This document shows positions 8,054 through 17,200 of a stretch of DNA of 60,377 bases, piece by piece (the first letter of the stretch is position 1; every line of letters begins with the position of its first letter). Origin of the DNA: Bradyrhizobium iriomotense. Its GTDB lineage: Bacteria > Pseudomonadota > Alphaproteobacteria > Rhizobiales > Xanthobacteraceae. Location: the NCBI RefSeq assembly GCF_018129405.1, contig NZ_JAFCLP010000033.1:1-60377 (forward strand). Reading direction: 5' to 3'. The position numbers and the translations under genes are program-made. The notes under the pieces were generated by a model that was not told the DNA's origin, did not search any database, and worked only from the letters and a program-made list of their open reading frames with translations.

Positions 8054-9379
8054 ATGATGGATCAACCGACAACGCCGCTCGCCGAAAATCGCGAGGCTGC
8101 CCCACTTTCGACCTGGGCCCTGCCTACGCTCGAAGGCTGCGCGGTGCTGCTCTATTTCAGCCGAGACGCCTTCGCCGGCGTCTTCCGCTATTATGCGAGC
8201 CTCACGCATCTGGACGCCCTCTGGTTCGTTCCCGACCTGTTTGCATTCGCCTGCGTCGCAGCCTTCACGTACAGATATGCGTTCAAGCAGGGCAGCATCA
8301 TCGCCATCCTGCTCGTTCTCTATACGATCTTCGCGCTCTTTCTCGGCTGGGTGTTCCTGGGGGAGACGAAAGGGCTGGCCTCTTCGATGAAGATGATCGC
8401 ACCCGCCTTCGTCGGATTTTGCTTCTGCGGCCGCGAGTTCAAGGACCAGAAGCTCCTCTTGAACGTCATCTACTTTCTGTTCTTCGCGTCGATGATCGGG
8501 ATCTTCTGGTCCGCGCATTCGCGGCTGCCGTGGGTCGCTTTCTCATACGAATCTTTCGGCGCGACGCGAACCGCGGCACGACTCTGGTGGACGGGCGGCG
8601 AGAGCCGCATCTCGGGGTTCGCCGCTGACAGCACCATGGCGGCATATTTCGTGCTGATAACCTATGTCTTCACCTCCATCCGCAAGAGCGTGCTCTGGTG
8701 CCTGATTTGGGCAGGTCCCGCCCTTTATGCGATTCAGGTTTCGACCAACAAGACCGCGCTGGGCGTCCTGGTGATCTACCTGGGCGGCCTGCTGCTGGTT
8801 CGCGCGTTCGACGAACGTCATCGTTTCGCTGCGCTTCGTTCACTCGCGCTTTGGTCCTTTGCCTGCCTCCTCGTCCCGCCGGCCTTGATGCTGGCGTTCA
8901 GCGGGACCAATCTGGGCAGAATCGCGAAGAGCCTGTACAGCCTGCAGGATCGCATCAACAACAGCTGGCAGCTGCCGTTCGTCTACATGAACGATCTGAT
9001 GCCGCTGGGGTATTTCACCGGCTGCGGGCTGGGCTGCTTCAACTATCCCCAGCAGCTGTTCTCGAACAAGGTCAGCTATTACGTGCCGGTGGACAATTTC
9101 TACATCGGAACCTACCTGATGTTCGGTCCGATCTTCGTGATCTTCGTGATCTTCGTGATCATGGCCGTGGCCAGGACCCGCGACATCTACAAGCTCACTG
9201 CCATCTTTGTGATGAACTTCTACACCATAACCGTTCTCGGCTACGGCCCTGCGAGCGGTCTATTGGTGATCACCATGGCGTTCAGTGAAGTCTTCGGAAA
9301 GGCCTCGCCGCTGCCGCGCGTGAGCCGCAATGCCATGAGACCGCCGCCGCCACAGCTCCTGAAGGTTGCAAGCGGGTGA
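8054..9379 (+). CDS. Polytopic membrane protein, probable polysaccharide polymerase (Wzy-like)
   Basis: A 441-residue protein made almost entirely of membrane helices, with one larger loop around MPLGYFTGCGLGCFNYPQQL. The architecture fits Wzy/ExoQ-type polymerases, a family with little sequence conservation, so the call rests on topology and neighbourhood. Start: tandem ATGs at 8054 and 8057 follow a GAAGG ribosome site; the frame is open further upstream but lacks such a site. The next gene overlaps its stop (TGATG), so the pair is cotranscribed. An exact threefold 9 bp repeat (9131-9157) encodes IFV three times inside a helix. A flippase or a transport protein is a less likely alternative. 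Confidence 0.7.
   Translation: MMDQPTTPLAENREAAPLSTWALPTLEGCAVLLYFSRDAFAGVFRYYASLTHLDALWFVPDLFAFACVAAFTYRYAFKQGSIIAILLVLYTIFALFLGWVFLGETKGLASSMKMIAPAFVGFCFCGREFKDQKLLLNVIYFLFFASMIGIFWSAHSRLPWVAFSYESFGATRTAARLWWTGGESRISGFAADSTMAAYFVLITYVFTSIRKSVLWCLIWAGPALYAIQVSTNKTALGVLVIYLGGLLLVRAFDERHRFAALRSLALWSFACLLVPPALMLAFSGTNLGRIAKSLYSLQDRINNSWQLPFVYMNDLMPLGYFTGCGLGCFNYPQQLFSNKVSYYVPVDNFYIGTYLMFGPIFVIFVIFVIMAVARTRDIYKLTAIFVMNFYTITVLGYGPASGLLVITMAFSEVFGKASPLPRVSRNAMRPPPPQLLKVASG
9131..9157 (+). repeat. In-frame 9 bp tandem repeat, three units
   Basis: ATCTTCGTG occurs three times in a row with no mismatch, inside the Wzy-like membrane protein gene, giving three Ile-Phe-Val units. Gain or loss of a unit would keep the frame and change helix length by three residues. 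Confidence 0.85.
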
Positions 9380-10587
9380 TGGCTCTTCTCGAACGACCAT
9401 CGGGCGCGGACAGAGCGAAGAATTTCGCCAAGAGGGCATCCGACAGCAGGCACAACATCTTTGGGCGGCACGGCTCCGCGGCCCAGGCCCGGCTGTTTGA
9501 ACCTTCGATCCAGGGGCTGCGCGGCCTTGCCGCGCTGAGCGTTTTGCTCGTTCATCTCTATGACATGCCTCTTAACGCCGGCTTTCTGCCGCCGGTGCCG
9601 TCATGGATCGATGCAATCATCGGAACCTTCGGCCGCGGGGTCGAAGTGTTTTTCATGATAAGCGGGTACCTGATCCCGGCCAGCCTCGTCCGGCATCAGG
9701 TCGTCTCGAAATTCTTCATCGACCGCTGTCTGCGCATCCTTCCCGTATTTGTCATCCTTCATCTCGCCCTGTTCGCCATCGGGCCGCTGGTCGGATACAA
9801 ATTCTTCAAGGGCATCGACGCGCTGGACTACGTGACGATCTTCCTCGCGAACCTGTTCTTCCTTCCCGACATCCTGAACCTGCCGATTGGGCAGCAGAAC
9901 GCATGGACGCTGACATACGAGTGGGCCTTCTACTTGTGGTTCGCGGCGGCCTTCTATTTCGCCACGCGCTCCCGGCTGGTGACCGCCCTGCTGGTTCTGG
10001 CGGGCGTCGTCACCGTTCTCTACTTTCCGATCTCGGCCTATTTCGTGATCGGATTCGCGCTGAGGGCGGTCGAACTGCGTATCGCAGCGCGGGGCCTATC
10101 GGGGCTGCTGCTCAGCGTCGCGTGCCTCGGCTTGATGTACATGCTGCTGGAATACGTTCATCCGTTCCTGGGACTGCTTCCAGGCCTGATCCTGTTTTCG
10201 ACGGTCCTGAATCCGGCCTCGACCTTTGCGCAGCTGTTGTCGAAGGCCACGCCGCAATTCGTGGGCAAGATCAGCTACAGCCTGTATCTCGTTCATCCGT
10301 TCGCGCTCTACCCGTTGCAGGTTATCGGAGCGCGGCTGGTTTCCCACGGCTACTCACCCTGGGTAGTGTGGCCCATGTTCGTTGTTTTCGGGCTGCTGGC
10401 CTCGGTCATTGCCTCGACGATCACATATGAACTGATCGAGGTCCGGCTGCGGAATGCCATCGCTGCCCTCCTCGGCACGCACGATCGGAAGACCTCGGTC
10501 GAAGTGCAGAACGCGGTCGCGAGCCCGCTCTTGCGAGACGATATGCGCGACCACGCCAAGGTTCGACCGTCAGGGCCGCCGGCGTGA
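9379..10587 (+). CDS. Acyltransferase 3 family (OafA/ExoZ type)
   Basis: A 402-residue inner-membrane acyltransferase that would add acetyl or similar groups to the polysaccharide. The N-terminal cytoplasmic tail of about 40 residues leads into the family motif QGLRGLAALSVLLVHL (the His is catalytic in the family), then GRGVEVFFMISGYLIP, an RxxRILP-type segment (DRCLRILPVFV) and QNAWTLTYEWAFYLW. About ten membrane helices follow. Its ATG at 9379 overlaps the stop of the polymerase-like gene, indicating coupling; a GTG one codon earlier is also possible. Its last 18 bases overlap a small gene on the other strand. One of three such acyltransferases in the window. Confidence 0.92.
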   Translation: MALLERPSGADRAKNFAKRASDSRHNIFGRHGSAAQARLFEPSIQGLRGLAALSVLLVHLYDMPLNAGFLPPVPSWIDAIIGTFGRGVEVFFMISGYLIPASLVRHQVVSKFFIDRCLRILPVFVILHLALFAIGPLVGYKFFKGIDALDYVTIFLANLFFLPDILNLPIGQQNAWTLTYEWAFYLWFAAAFYFATRSRLVTALLVLAGVVTVLYFPISAYFVIGFALRAVELRIAARGLSGLLLSVACLGLMYMLLEYVHPFLGLLPGLILFSTVLNPASTFAQLLSKATPQFVGKISYSLYLVHPFALYPLQVIGARLVSHGYSPWVVWPMFVVFGLLASVIASTITYELIEVRLRNAIAALLGTHDRKTSVEVQNAVASPLLRDDMRDHAKVRPSGPPA

Positions 10588-10779
10588 GTGATGCTTCACC
10601 TGAGCTGCCTCGGCGGGGAGCCTTTTGACCGGTGCGCTGCGCCGCTTTTTCGGCACGATGCTGGGCGAGACCGTCTCTGGCGGAGCGTCTTCACCGAACA
10701 ACTCTATGTAATGAGCCAGAGGCATGTAGCCTGCATCTACAAGCGCCCTCGCGCTATCGCGCGTGAGTTTCGCCTTCAT
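10570..10779 (-). CDS. Small basic hypothetical protein
   Basis: A 69-residue protein starting MKAKLTRDSARALVDAGYMP, with a conserved-looking helical N-terminus (LAHYIELFGED) and a Lys/Arg-rich C-terminal tail (VPKKRRSAPVKRLPAEAAQVK). The ATG at 10777-10779 has a strong GGGGAGG ribosome site six bases upstream, which supports it as a real gene and excludes the longer open frame that extends upstream. It is convergent with the acyltransferase and overlaps its end by 18 bases. The basic tail suggests nucleic-acid or membrane contact, but no family is recognised. Confidence 0.65.
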   Translation of the reverse strand: MKAKLTRDSARALVDAGYMPLAHYIELFGEDAPPETVSPSIVPKKRRSAPVKRLPAEAAQVKHHSRRRP

Positions 10780-11181
10780 TCCCAGCCTCCCCTTGGTTAA
10801 CCCGTACCTTCTGTTTTCTCGCCTTTCGATCAGCCTAGGCCCGGAACGGTAAAAGGTGCGTTGACCAAATTGCCCGGAATCCGGCAATCGGCCGCGAGGG
10901 CTAAGATCGAATGAACGCGGGATTGGCGCCATCGCTGCGGCCATTCGTCCGATACGCGGGCGCACGGTGTATCGGGCGGGAACCACACGGCAAGCGGCAC
11001 ATGAAAGCGAGTCTTGCGCAGTCGGTCTGACACATGCCTGTGATGAGGCACAGCGGCTAAAACTTCGGCGGATTGGCAGACCGTCGAGTCTTCTCGCGCG
11101 TACGGAGCGAGCACCATCCCGCGCGATGACGCTTCGCCTTTGACACCGGTCGGATGATGTGCTTGCCCTGCGCTATCACGG
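10780..11181. other. Intergenic stretch without a gene
   Basis: About 400 bases between the small basic protein and the flippase gene. Open frames here are shadows without ribosome sites. It should contain divergent promoters for the two flanking genes; no convincing dyad, terminator or RNA gene was seen. Confidence 0.5.
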
Positions 11182-12477
11182 ATGATCGGTGCCCTGACGA
11201 TGCAAGTCCCCCAGAAGTTCGTTGCCTTGGCGAATGTGCTCATTCGATTGGCGACGCTCGGGCTTCGATTCCTGCTTTCCTTCTACGTCATCAAATATCT
11301 GGGCTACGACGCGGCAGGTGTTTATGGGCTGACGGTCGGCGTGACCGGCCTCGCGCCGGCGGTGATCGGATGGGGCCTGAATTATTTCGTGGCTCGCGAG
11401 GTGGTCGGATTGTCGCCGGCTGAAGCTGCAATCCGGGTCCGGAATCGTCTGTTCGTCACAATCGTTTCGCTGAGTCTGGCTACGGTCGTGGCGGTTTTGC
11501 TGTCGTTCTACCTGCACCGGACGGTCACCCTGCTTTACGCGCTGATCGCCGTCCTGGTGTGGCTCGAGACCATCGGGCTCGATCTGCATCTTCCGCTGAT
11601 CGGTCTCGACAAGGCGCTCGAAGCCAATGTGCTCGTTCTGCTACGTTCCGCCGCGTGGATTCCCTTTGTCATCGGCCTCGGCCTGTTGTTTCCGCAATTC
11701 CGCTCGATCGAAACGGTGCTGTGCGCCTGGATCGTCTCGAACGTCTTTGCCCTTGTCGTGCTCGGCATCATGGCAAGAAAATGGAAGCTCAGCGGCGTGC
11801 TCTCGCGGGACGTCGATTTCGACTGGATCACCAACCGCCTCAAGCGATCCTGGCACATCTATGTGAGCGACGTCAGCCTCGTCGGGCTCATGTATCTCGA
11901 CCGCTACATCGTGGGCTTTTTCCTCGGACTGTCGGCGACGGGCATCTACACGTTCTTCTGGTCGCTCGCCAATTCGTTACAGACGCTGGTCTCGACTGCC
12001 GTCGTTCAAGCTGCCCTGCCCATTCTTGTGTCGACCTATGCGAGCGGCAATCGCGAGGCATGGCGCGAAGCGCTTCGCGTCGAATTCTACAAGGTCATCT
12101 CGATCTCCACGGGCGGGGCCGTGGCCATTTTCGCGGCAAGCGAAGTGGCGCTGCGCTACATGGCGATGGAAGGACTGAGCGAGCATCGCGGCCTCTTCTT
12201 GCTGCTGCTTGCTGCGGCGGTGCTGCGCTCGTGCTCGGATCTGGGCAATGTCGGCCTCCTGAGCACGAAAAAGGACGCATCCTACGCGGCCATCAACACC
12301 ATCGGCGTCTGTCTTTCGACCGCAATGACCTGCGTCGGCATCGTCACTTTCGGCCTGACCGGCGCGGGAATTGCAATTTTCCTGACCGCAATTATCCTGT
12401 TGCTCATGCGCGCTTGGTTCCTGGCAGGGGCGTTTCGTTCGACCGGCGCATCGCCCCCTCTCGACAAAGGCGGATGA
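11182..12477 (+). CDS. Polysaccharide flippase (Wzx-like, MOP superfamily)
   Basis: A 431-residue protein with twelve or more predicted membrane helices, a typical length for Wzx/RfbX flippases. The N-terminal half carries ANVLIRLATLGLRFLLSFYV and GYDAAGVYGL, and the second half has LDRYIVGFFLGLSATGIYTF, the pattern of the second bundle in polysaccharide translocases. It would flip undecaprenyl-linked repeat units to the periplasmic face. The ATG at 11182 is used; MQVPQKF at 11200 is an equally plausible start, as neither has a strong ribosome site. It is followed after 81 bases by an acetyltransferase-like gene on the same strand. Flippase family confident, exact substrate unknown. Confidence 0.85.
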   Translation: MIGALTMQVPQKFVALANVLIRLATLGLRFLLSFYVIKYLGYDAAGVYGLTVGVTGLAPAVIGWGLNYFVAREVVGLSPAEAAIRVRNRLFVTIVSLSLATVVAVLLSFYLHRTVTLLYALIAVLVWLETIGLDLHLPLIGLDKALEANVLVLLRSAAWIPFVIGLGLLFPQFRSIETVLCAWIVSNVFALVVLGIMARKWKLSGVLSRDVDFDWITNRLKRSWHIYVSDVSLVGLMYLDRYIVGFFLGLSATGIYTFFWSLANSLQTLVSTAVVQAALPILVSTYASGNREAWREALRVEFYKVISISTGGAVAIFAASEVALRYMAMEGLSEHRGLFLLLLAAAVLRSCSDLGNVGLLSTKKDASYAAINTIGVCLSTAMTCVGIVTFGLTGAGIAIFLTAIILLLMRAWFLAGAFRSTGASPPLDKGG

Positions 12478-12558
12478 GCGGAAGACGGGGATCGCCGTGC
12501 CGACCGGAGGCAATTTGGATCTAACCAGCGCCCAGCCGGCGTTGCGGAGCTCACGTTC

Positions 12559-13155
12559 ATGACCCAGCAGATGAAGATCGTCGACAAGATCAAAGAGGAT
12601 CTTGCCCACTACGCCTCGCGCGAACACACCCCGGTCAGCTTTGCATTTGTCGCGCGCATGCTACTGTTGACGCCGGGTTTCCAGTTCGTTTTTGCCTGGC
12701 GCATCCAGGAGGCGCTCTTTCGGGTACCGCTCGTCGGCAGAATTCTGCGTCGCATCGTCTGGTGGTTCTCCTGCCTGCTGTTCGGCTCGGAAATCGCCCT
12801 GGCAGCGAACGTCGACGGCGGCCTTTATGTCCCGCATCCCTACGGAATCGTGGTGGGCGACAGCGAGATCGGAAAACGCGTGACACTCCTGCAGCACATT
12901 ACGATCGGTCGAAAGGACCATTCCGATCGGGGCAGGCCGCGGATCGAGGATGGAGCTTCCCTGATGGCCGGATGCGTCGTCCTCGGCAGCATTACCGTGG
13001 GCAGCAATTCAATGATCGGTGCGAACGCGGTCGTGCTCAAGGACGTGCCGCCCAATTCCATCGCGGTCGGCGCCCCTGCGAAGATTTTGCCGCGCTCCGA
13101 CGTTTCACCGAAGTCCCAGGACGAGCTGCAAGGTCTCGCGTCGGAAGTCGCCTAA
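12559..13155 (+). CDS. Serine acetyltransferase-like hexapeptide-repeat protein 1
   Basis: A 198-residue left-handed beta-helix acyltransferase of the CysE-like group. The core contains DGGLYVPHPYGIVVG, ITIGRKDH, a hexapeptide-repeat run (VLGSITVGSNSMIGANAVVL) and AVGAPAKIL. The VPHPYGIVVG segment provides the His seen in serine acetyltransferases, but in polysaccharide loci such enzymes usually O-acetylate sugars. The N-terminal region, rich in aromatic residues (RRIVWWFSCLLFG), may associate with the membrane. Its stop codon sits at the left edge of the 106 bp repeat. A second protein of the same type lies just beyond that repeat on the other strand. Confidence 0.83.
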   Translation: MTQQMKIVDKIKEDLAHYASREHTPVSFAFVARMLLLTPGFQFVFAWRIQEALFRVPLVGRILRRIVWWFSCLLFGSEIALAANVDGGLYVPHPYGIVVGDSEIGKRVTLLQHITIGRKDHSDRGRPRIEDGASLMAGCVVLGSITVGSNSMIGANAVVLKDVPPNSIAVGAPAKILPRSDVSPKSQDELQGLASEVA

Positions 13156-13256
13156 AGCATGATCCGGAAAAGTGCGAAGCGGTTTTCCGGAAAGATCATG
13201 CGTAAACAACAACCTAAAGCGCGATGACGATTCATCCAAATCTCATCGCGCTTTAG
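13151..13256 (+). repeat. RIME-like two-hairpin repeat, copy 1
   Basis: A 106 bp element made of two palindromes. The first pairs GCATGATCCGGAAAA with TTTTCCGGAAAGATCATGC. The second pairs CTAAAGCGCGATGA with TCATCGCGCTTTAG over a 15-base loop. The reverse complement of 38858-38963 matches it at 105 of 106 positions. It lies between two convergent acetyltransferase-like genes and supplies part or all of both stop codons, and it could act as a two-way terminator. The two-palindrome layout matches the rhizobial intergenic mosaic elements (RIME); that name is inferred from memory of the family. Confidence 0.9.
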
Positions 13257-13819
13257 CGCGACGCCGCCGCCCGATTGACGTCCGCGGCCTGCAACCGGTC
13301 TTCCGCTCTGGCCGTGCCAACAATGCGCGCGGGCGCACCTACGACCGTGGCAAAGTCCGGCACGTCGGATAGCACCACCGAATGTGCCGCGACGATCGCG
13401 TTGCGCCCGATCCTGATTGGGCCCAGCAACGTTGCGCCAGCGTAGATCACCGCACCATCATCTATCGACGGATAGGCGTCGACGTCATGCGAAGCCCGAC
13501 CGAGCGTGACGCCTTGGTAGATCGTCACGTCGTTTCCGATCACGCTACCTTCGCCGATCACGATGCCGACCGGGTGCGGCAGGCATAGGCCAGCTCCGAG
13601 CCGTGCGGCAGGGGCAACATAGCATCCGTAGTTCCTGACGGTCGACCGCCAGACCAGCCGCGAAAGCAACCTGCCCCCTTTGCCCCGGACGTTCAGCCAG
13701 GACGCGAGCCTCGCCCGCGACACGAGGGCGAAGCCGGGCGACGTGACGTAGGCGATCAAAGCGCCGGTCAGACCGCTGCGTGCGGCGTTTCGCTCGAGAT
13801 CCTGTCTCCACATGCTCAT
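13253..13819 (-). CDS. Serine acetyltransferase-like hexapeptide-repeat protein 2
   Basis: A 188-residue CysE-like acyltransferase related to the protein at 12559-13155. It has LCLPHPVGIVIGEGSVIGND, YQGVTLGRASHD, a hexapeptide-repeat helix (LLGPIRIGRNAIVAAHSVVL) and VVGAPARIVG. The His in PHPVGIVIG and the later GRASHD correspond to substrate- and acetyl-CoA-binding positions of serine acetyltransferases. O-acetylation of a sugar in this locus is the most likely role. Its TAA stop (13253-13255) is inside the right arm of the repeat, so the last codons may have been set by insertion of the element. It is convergent with its relative and divergent to the large secreted glycosidase. Confidence 0.82.
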   Translation of the reverse strand: MSMWRQDLERNAARSGLTGALIAYVTSPGFALVSRARLASWLNVRGKGGRLLSRLVWRSTVRNYGCYVAPAARLGAGLCLPHPVGIVIGEGSVIGNDVTIYQGVTLGRASHDVDAYPSIDDGAVIYAGATLLGPIRIGRNAIVAAHSVVLSDVPDFATVVGAPARIVGTARAEDRLQAADVNRAAASR

Positions 13820-14218
13820 TCATCACTCTGCTGGACGATTCCCGCCGATCTAGCGACCGGCCTGCGACGATGATGTACCAAGTTCCACACGCTTTCCAAG
13901 CACCCATTGTCCGGCGCAGATGCGGGAACGAAGCATCTGCCAACTTTTTCATCGCAACCGACATCGTCATTGTCCGTGAGAACACCGAAGAGATCTCGGG
14001 TTCCGCATCGGCGTCATTGAAAACGATCAGACACGCATTGCGGAACCGCTGAGCACGCGCCTTGCGGAACCATCGCGCACACATTTGCTGCTGCGGCGCG
14101 CGCGATCATCGAGCTCATTTAAACAGCACGACGAAGACAACTTTGTCTTCTTCAAACATGAAAAGCTCCAAGTTGCGTGGAAGAAATGTGGCGAAAGTCT
14201 CCAACCTGGAATCGCCTC
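13820..14218. promoter_or_regulatory. Divergent intergenic region with a dyad at 14133-14150
   Basis: About 400 bases between divergent genes, rather AT-rich for this window. It contains a near-continuous dyad, GAAGACAA-CT-TTGTCTTC (14133-14150), about 70-85 bases before the glycosidase start, which could be an operator or a short hairpin in the leader. The open frames seen here lack ribosome sites and family features. No promoter boxes could be assigned with confidence. Confidence 0.45.
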
Positions 14219-17200
14219 ATGACGACGACCAGCACTTCATCCGCTGTCCTCTCCGCGCATGCGTTCGTCGATTCAATCGCGGTCAACGCGCATGCAGCCT
14301 ATTCAGCCGCCTCCTCCTGGGGAACTTACGCCAACTCGAGTCTGATCATCGACGACCTGCGCTATCTCGGCGTCACGACGATCCGGGATTCCCTCTCGAT
14401 GGACCCATCGTCAATCCCCGTGATCGATGCGCTTGCAGCGGCCGGCGTGACGTTCGACTTCGTCGTGGCATCCAGTCTGCCGGCCTCGGGTGCGGCAGGA
14501 ATTGCCCAGTTCCTCGCTTCCCTCGACGGCTTCATCGCAGCCTATCCGAACAGCGTCATCGCAATCGAAGGTCTCAACGAAGCCAACATCCAGGCCTTCT
14601 CCTACCACGGCAGTTCCTCCATCCAGGCTGCCGCGCAATTTCAGAAGGACCTTTACACGGCCATCAGGGCCGACGCACATCTCAGCGACGTCGCGGTCTA
14701 TAATCTGACGCTGGGACTGAACGACGAGAGCGGCTACGCCGAACTCGGCGATCTCTCGAACTATTCGGACTTTTCCACCTCCCATGCCTACGTCGCGACG
14801 ACGACGCCCGAGAACTACGGCATCAAGTACGCCGTCGACCTCGCAGCCACCAGTTCACCCAACAACCCTTCCGTCATCACCGAGACGGGCTACACCACGC
14901 TGGCGAGCTATTCGGGCCTGGGCGTCGACCAGCTGGTGCAGGCAAAGTCCATTCTGAATTCGCTCGCCGATGCCTTCAAGACTGGCGTCACCACAACATA
15001 TCTGTACGAGTTGCTCGACCACGGCAGCAGCTCCGATCCTGAAGGCAAGTTCGGCCTCTTCAATGCGGATGGCACGCCGAAGCTGGCCGCGACTGCAATC
15101 CACAACCTGACGACGCTCCTCGCCGACGACGGTGACGGAGGCCGCACGCCCACGACGGCGCTCGGCTACACGATCGATAACTTGCCCTCGACCGGCAACA
15201 GCATGGTCCTCGGCAAGAGCAATGGAGCCTATGAGCTGGTGGTCTGGGCCGAACCGCAGCTCTGGAACGACGCGAAAGACGTCGAAATTTCAAACCCGAC
15301 GACGCAAGCTCAGGTTCATCTGAACAGCGTGCACAAAACCGTCACGGTCTATGACCCGCTGAACACCACGAAGCCGATCGCGACCTACACCAACGTGCAG
15401 GATTTCACCGTTCCGGTGAGCGACCATCCGCTCATCATCGAGATCGACGCTCCTGCCATCTCGCCGCCGCCGCCGGCCGTGACCGATGTCACGGGCACCG
15501 CAGCCGAAATCGTGGCCGATCTATCCGACCTCAATGCCGCCGGAACCGTCAAATCCATCACGCTGACCGACACCCATGTCCTTGCCGTGTCGACGAAAGC
15601 GACGATGGACTACATGATCTCGCACTATGGCAGCGTGCTTTCGACGATCAAGGGCGGCTATTCGTTCGCGGTGACCACCTCGGCGCCAACCTGGCGCCTC
15701 ATCGAGAATTACGATTCGACCGGCGCGCTCACGTCGACCGAGGAGACGGCCTATCAATCCGGCATCCCGGTTTACCAGCTGGTGACCTACGCCGACGGAT
15801 CGACCGCCGCTTCCTCCTACGCAAACGGCGTCAAGACGACGATGACGGTCACCCATAGCGACAAGTCGAAGGACATATTCGTCTATGGAATCACGGATAA
15901 GCCGTATGTCACCGAGGTGACGCACAAATCCGCCTCGGGCGCCGTTACCGGAAAGACCTATATCGGCGCGGACGGAAGCACGACCGAGGATCATTACAAC
16001 TCGGCAGGCGCGCTCGTGTCGGAAATCAAGACGAACGCCGACGGCTCGTCGAGCTCCACGCTCTTCACCTCGGGCGTCAAGACGGCCATGTTCGTCACCA
16101 ATACTGACCATTCCAACGACAATTACTTCTACCACATCACCGGGAAGAGCTATGTGGCGGAGGTCCAACACGTCAACGCCAGCGGGGTCGTTACGTCCGT
16201 CGTCAGAACCCATGCGGACGGGACCCTCGACTACACCGAGGCGCGCAACCCCGACGGCACGACGACGTCGACCAGCTTCGACGCCAAGGGCGGGAAGATC
16301 GCCCAGGCGATCACGCATCTCGACGGGACGAAGGACATCTACGCGCTGAACATCAAGCAGAAGGCCCATGTGACGGAGCACAGCGGGTTCGACGCGGCGG
16401 GTCGCCTTGTGCTGTTCGAGCGCCTGCACGCCGATGGCAGCTACGCACAGAAGGTCACGATCGCAGGCGCCATCACGACCACCGACAATTTCGACTCGGC
16501 CGGTGCGCTCTCGAGCGAAGTTGTGGCCGCCGCGGGCGGCACCAGCACGACTTCATTCTTCAGCGCCGGCATCAAGACGAAAATGTACGTCACGAACGCC
16601 GATCACAGTCAGGACAATTACGCGTTCAACATCGCGGGCGAAACGTACGAAAACATCGTCCAGCACGTCAGCGCATCAGGACAATTGACGTCAATCGTCC
16701 GCACGCATGGCGATGGTACCCTGGAATACACAGAGGTCGTCGACACCCAGGGGACGAAGACCAGCACGCAATACGACGGTCACGGCACGAAGCTGGCCCA
16801 AACGGTGCACCATACGGATGGATCATCGGTCCACGACCTGTTCAATGCCACGGGATCGATCACTCGGGAGAGCCTCACGAACGCGGACGGATCCACCTTA
16901 ACGTCTCTCTTCACGGACGGCGTGAAGACCAGGATGTACGTACTGCACGCGGACCACAGCCAGGACAACTATGCCTACGGCGTCGTCGGTCAGTCCTACG
17001 TCAACATCGTTCAGCATGTCGACGGCGCCGGCAAGCTGACGTCGGCGACGCGCACCCATGCCGACGGCACCCTCGACTATACTTTCAACGCCGGCGCGGA
17101 CGGCAGCTCGACCGCGACCTACTACGACGAGAAGAGCTTGCTGGCGTCCAAAGTCGTGACCCACAGCAGTGGCGCGAAGGACGTCTATACCTTCCTGCCG

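Noticed and set aside
13172-13372. Short frame shared between both repeat copies (MRSGFPERSCVNNNLKRDDD)
   Set aside because: It is a by-product of the palindromic repeat: the frame is the same only within the element and differs outside it.
13780-14052. 90-codon frame in the divergent region before the secreted glycosidase
   Set aside because: No ribosome site, no recognisable domain, and overlap with the start of the acetyltransferase-like gene.
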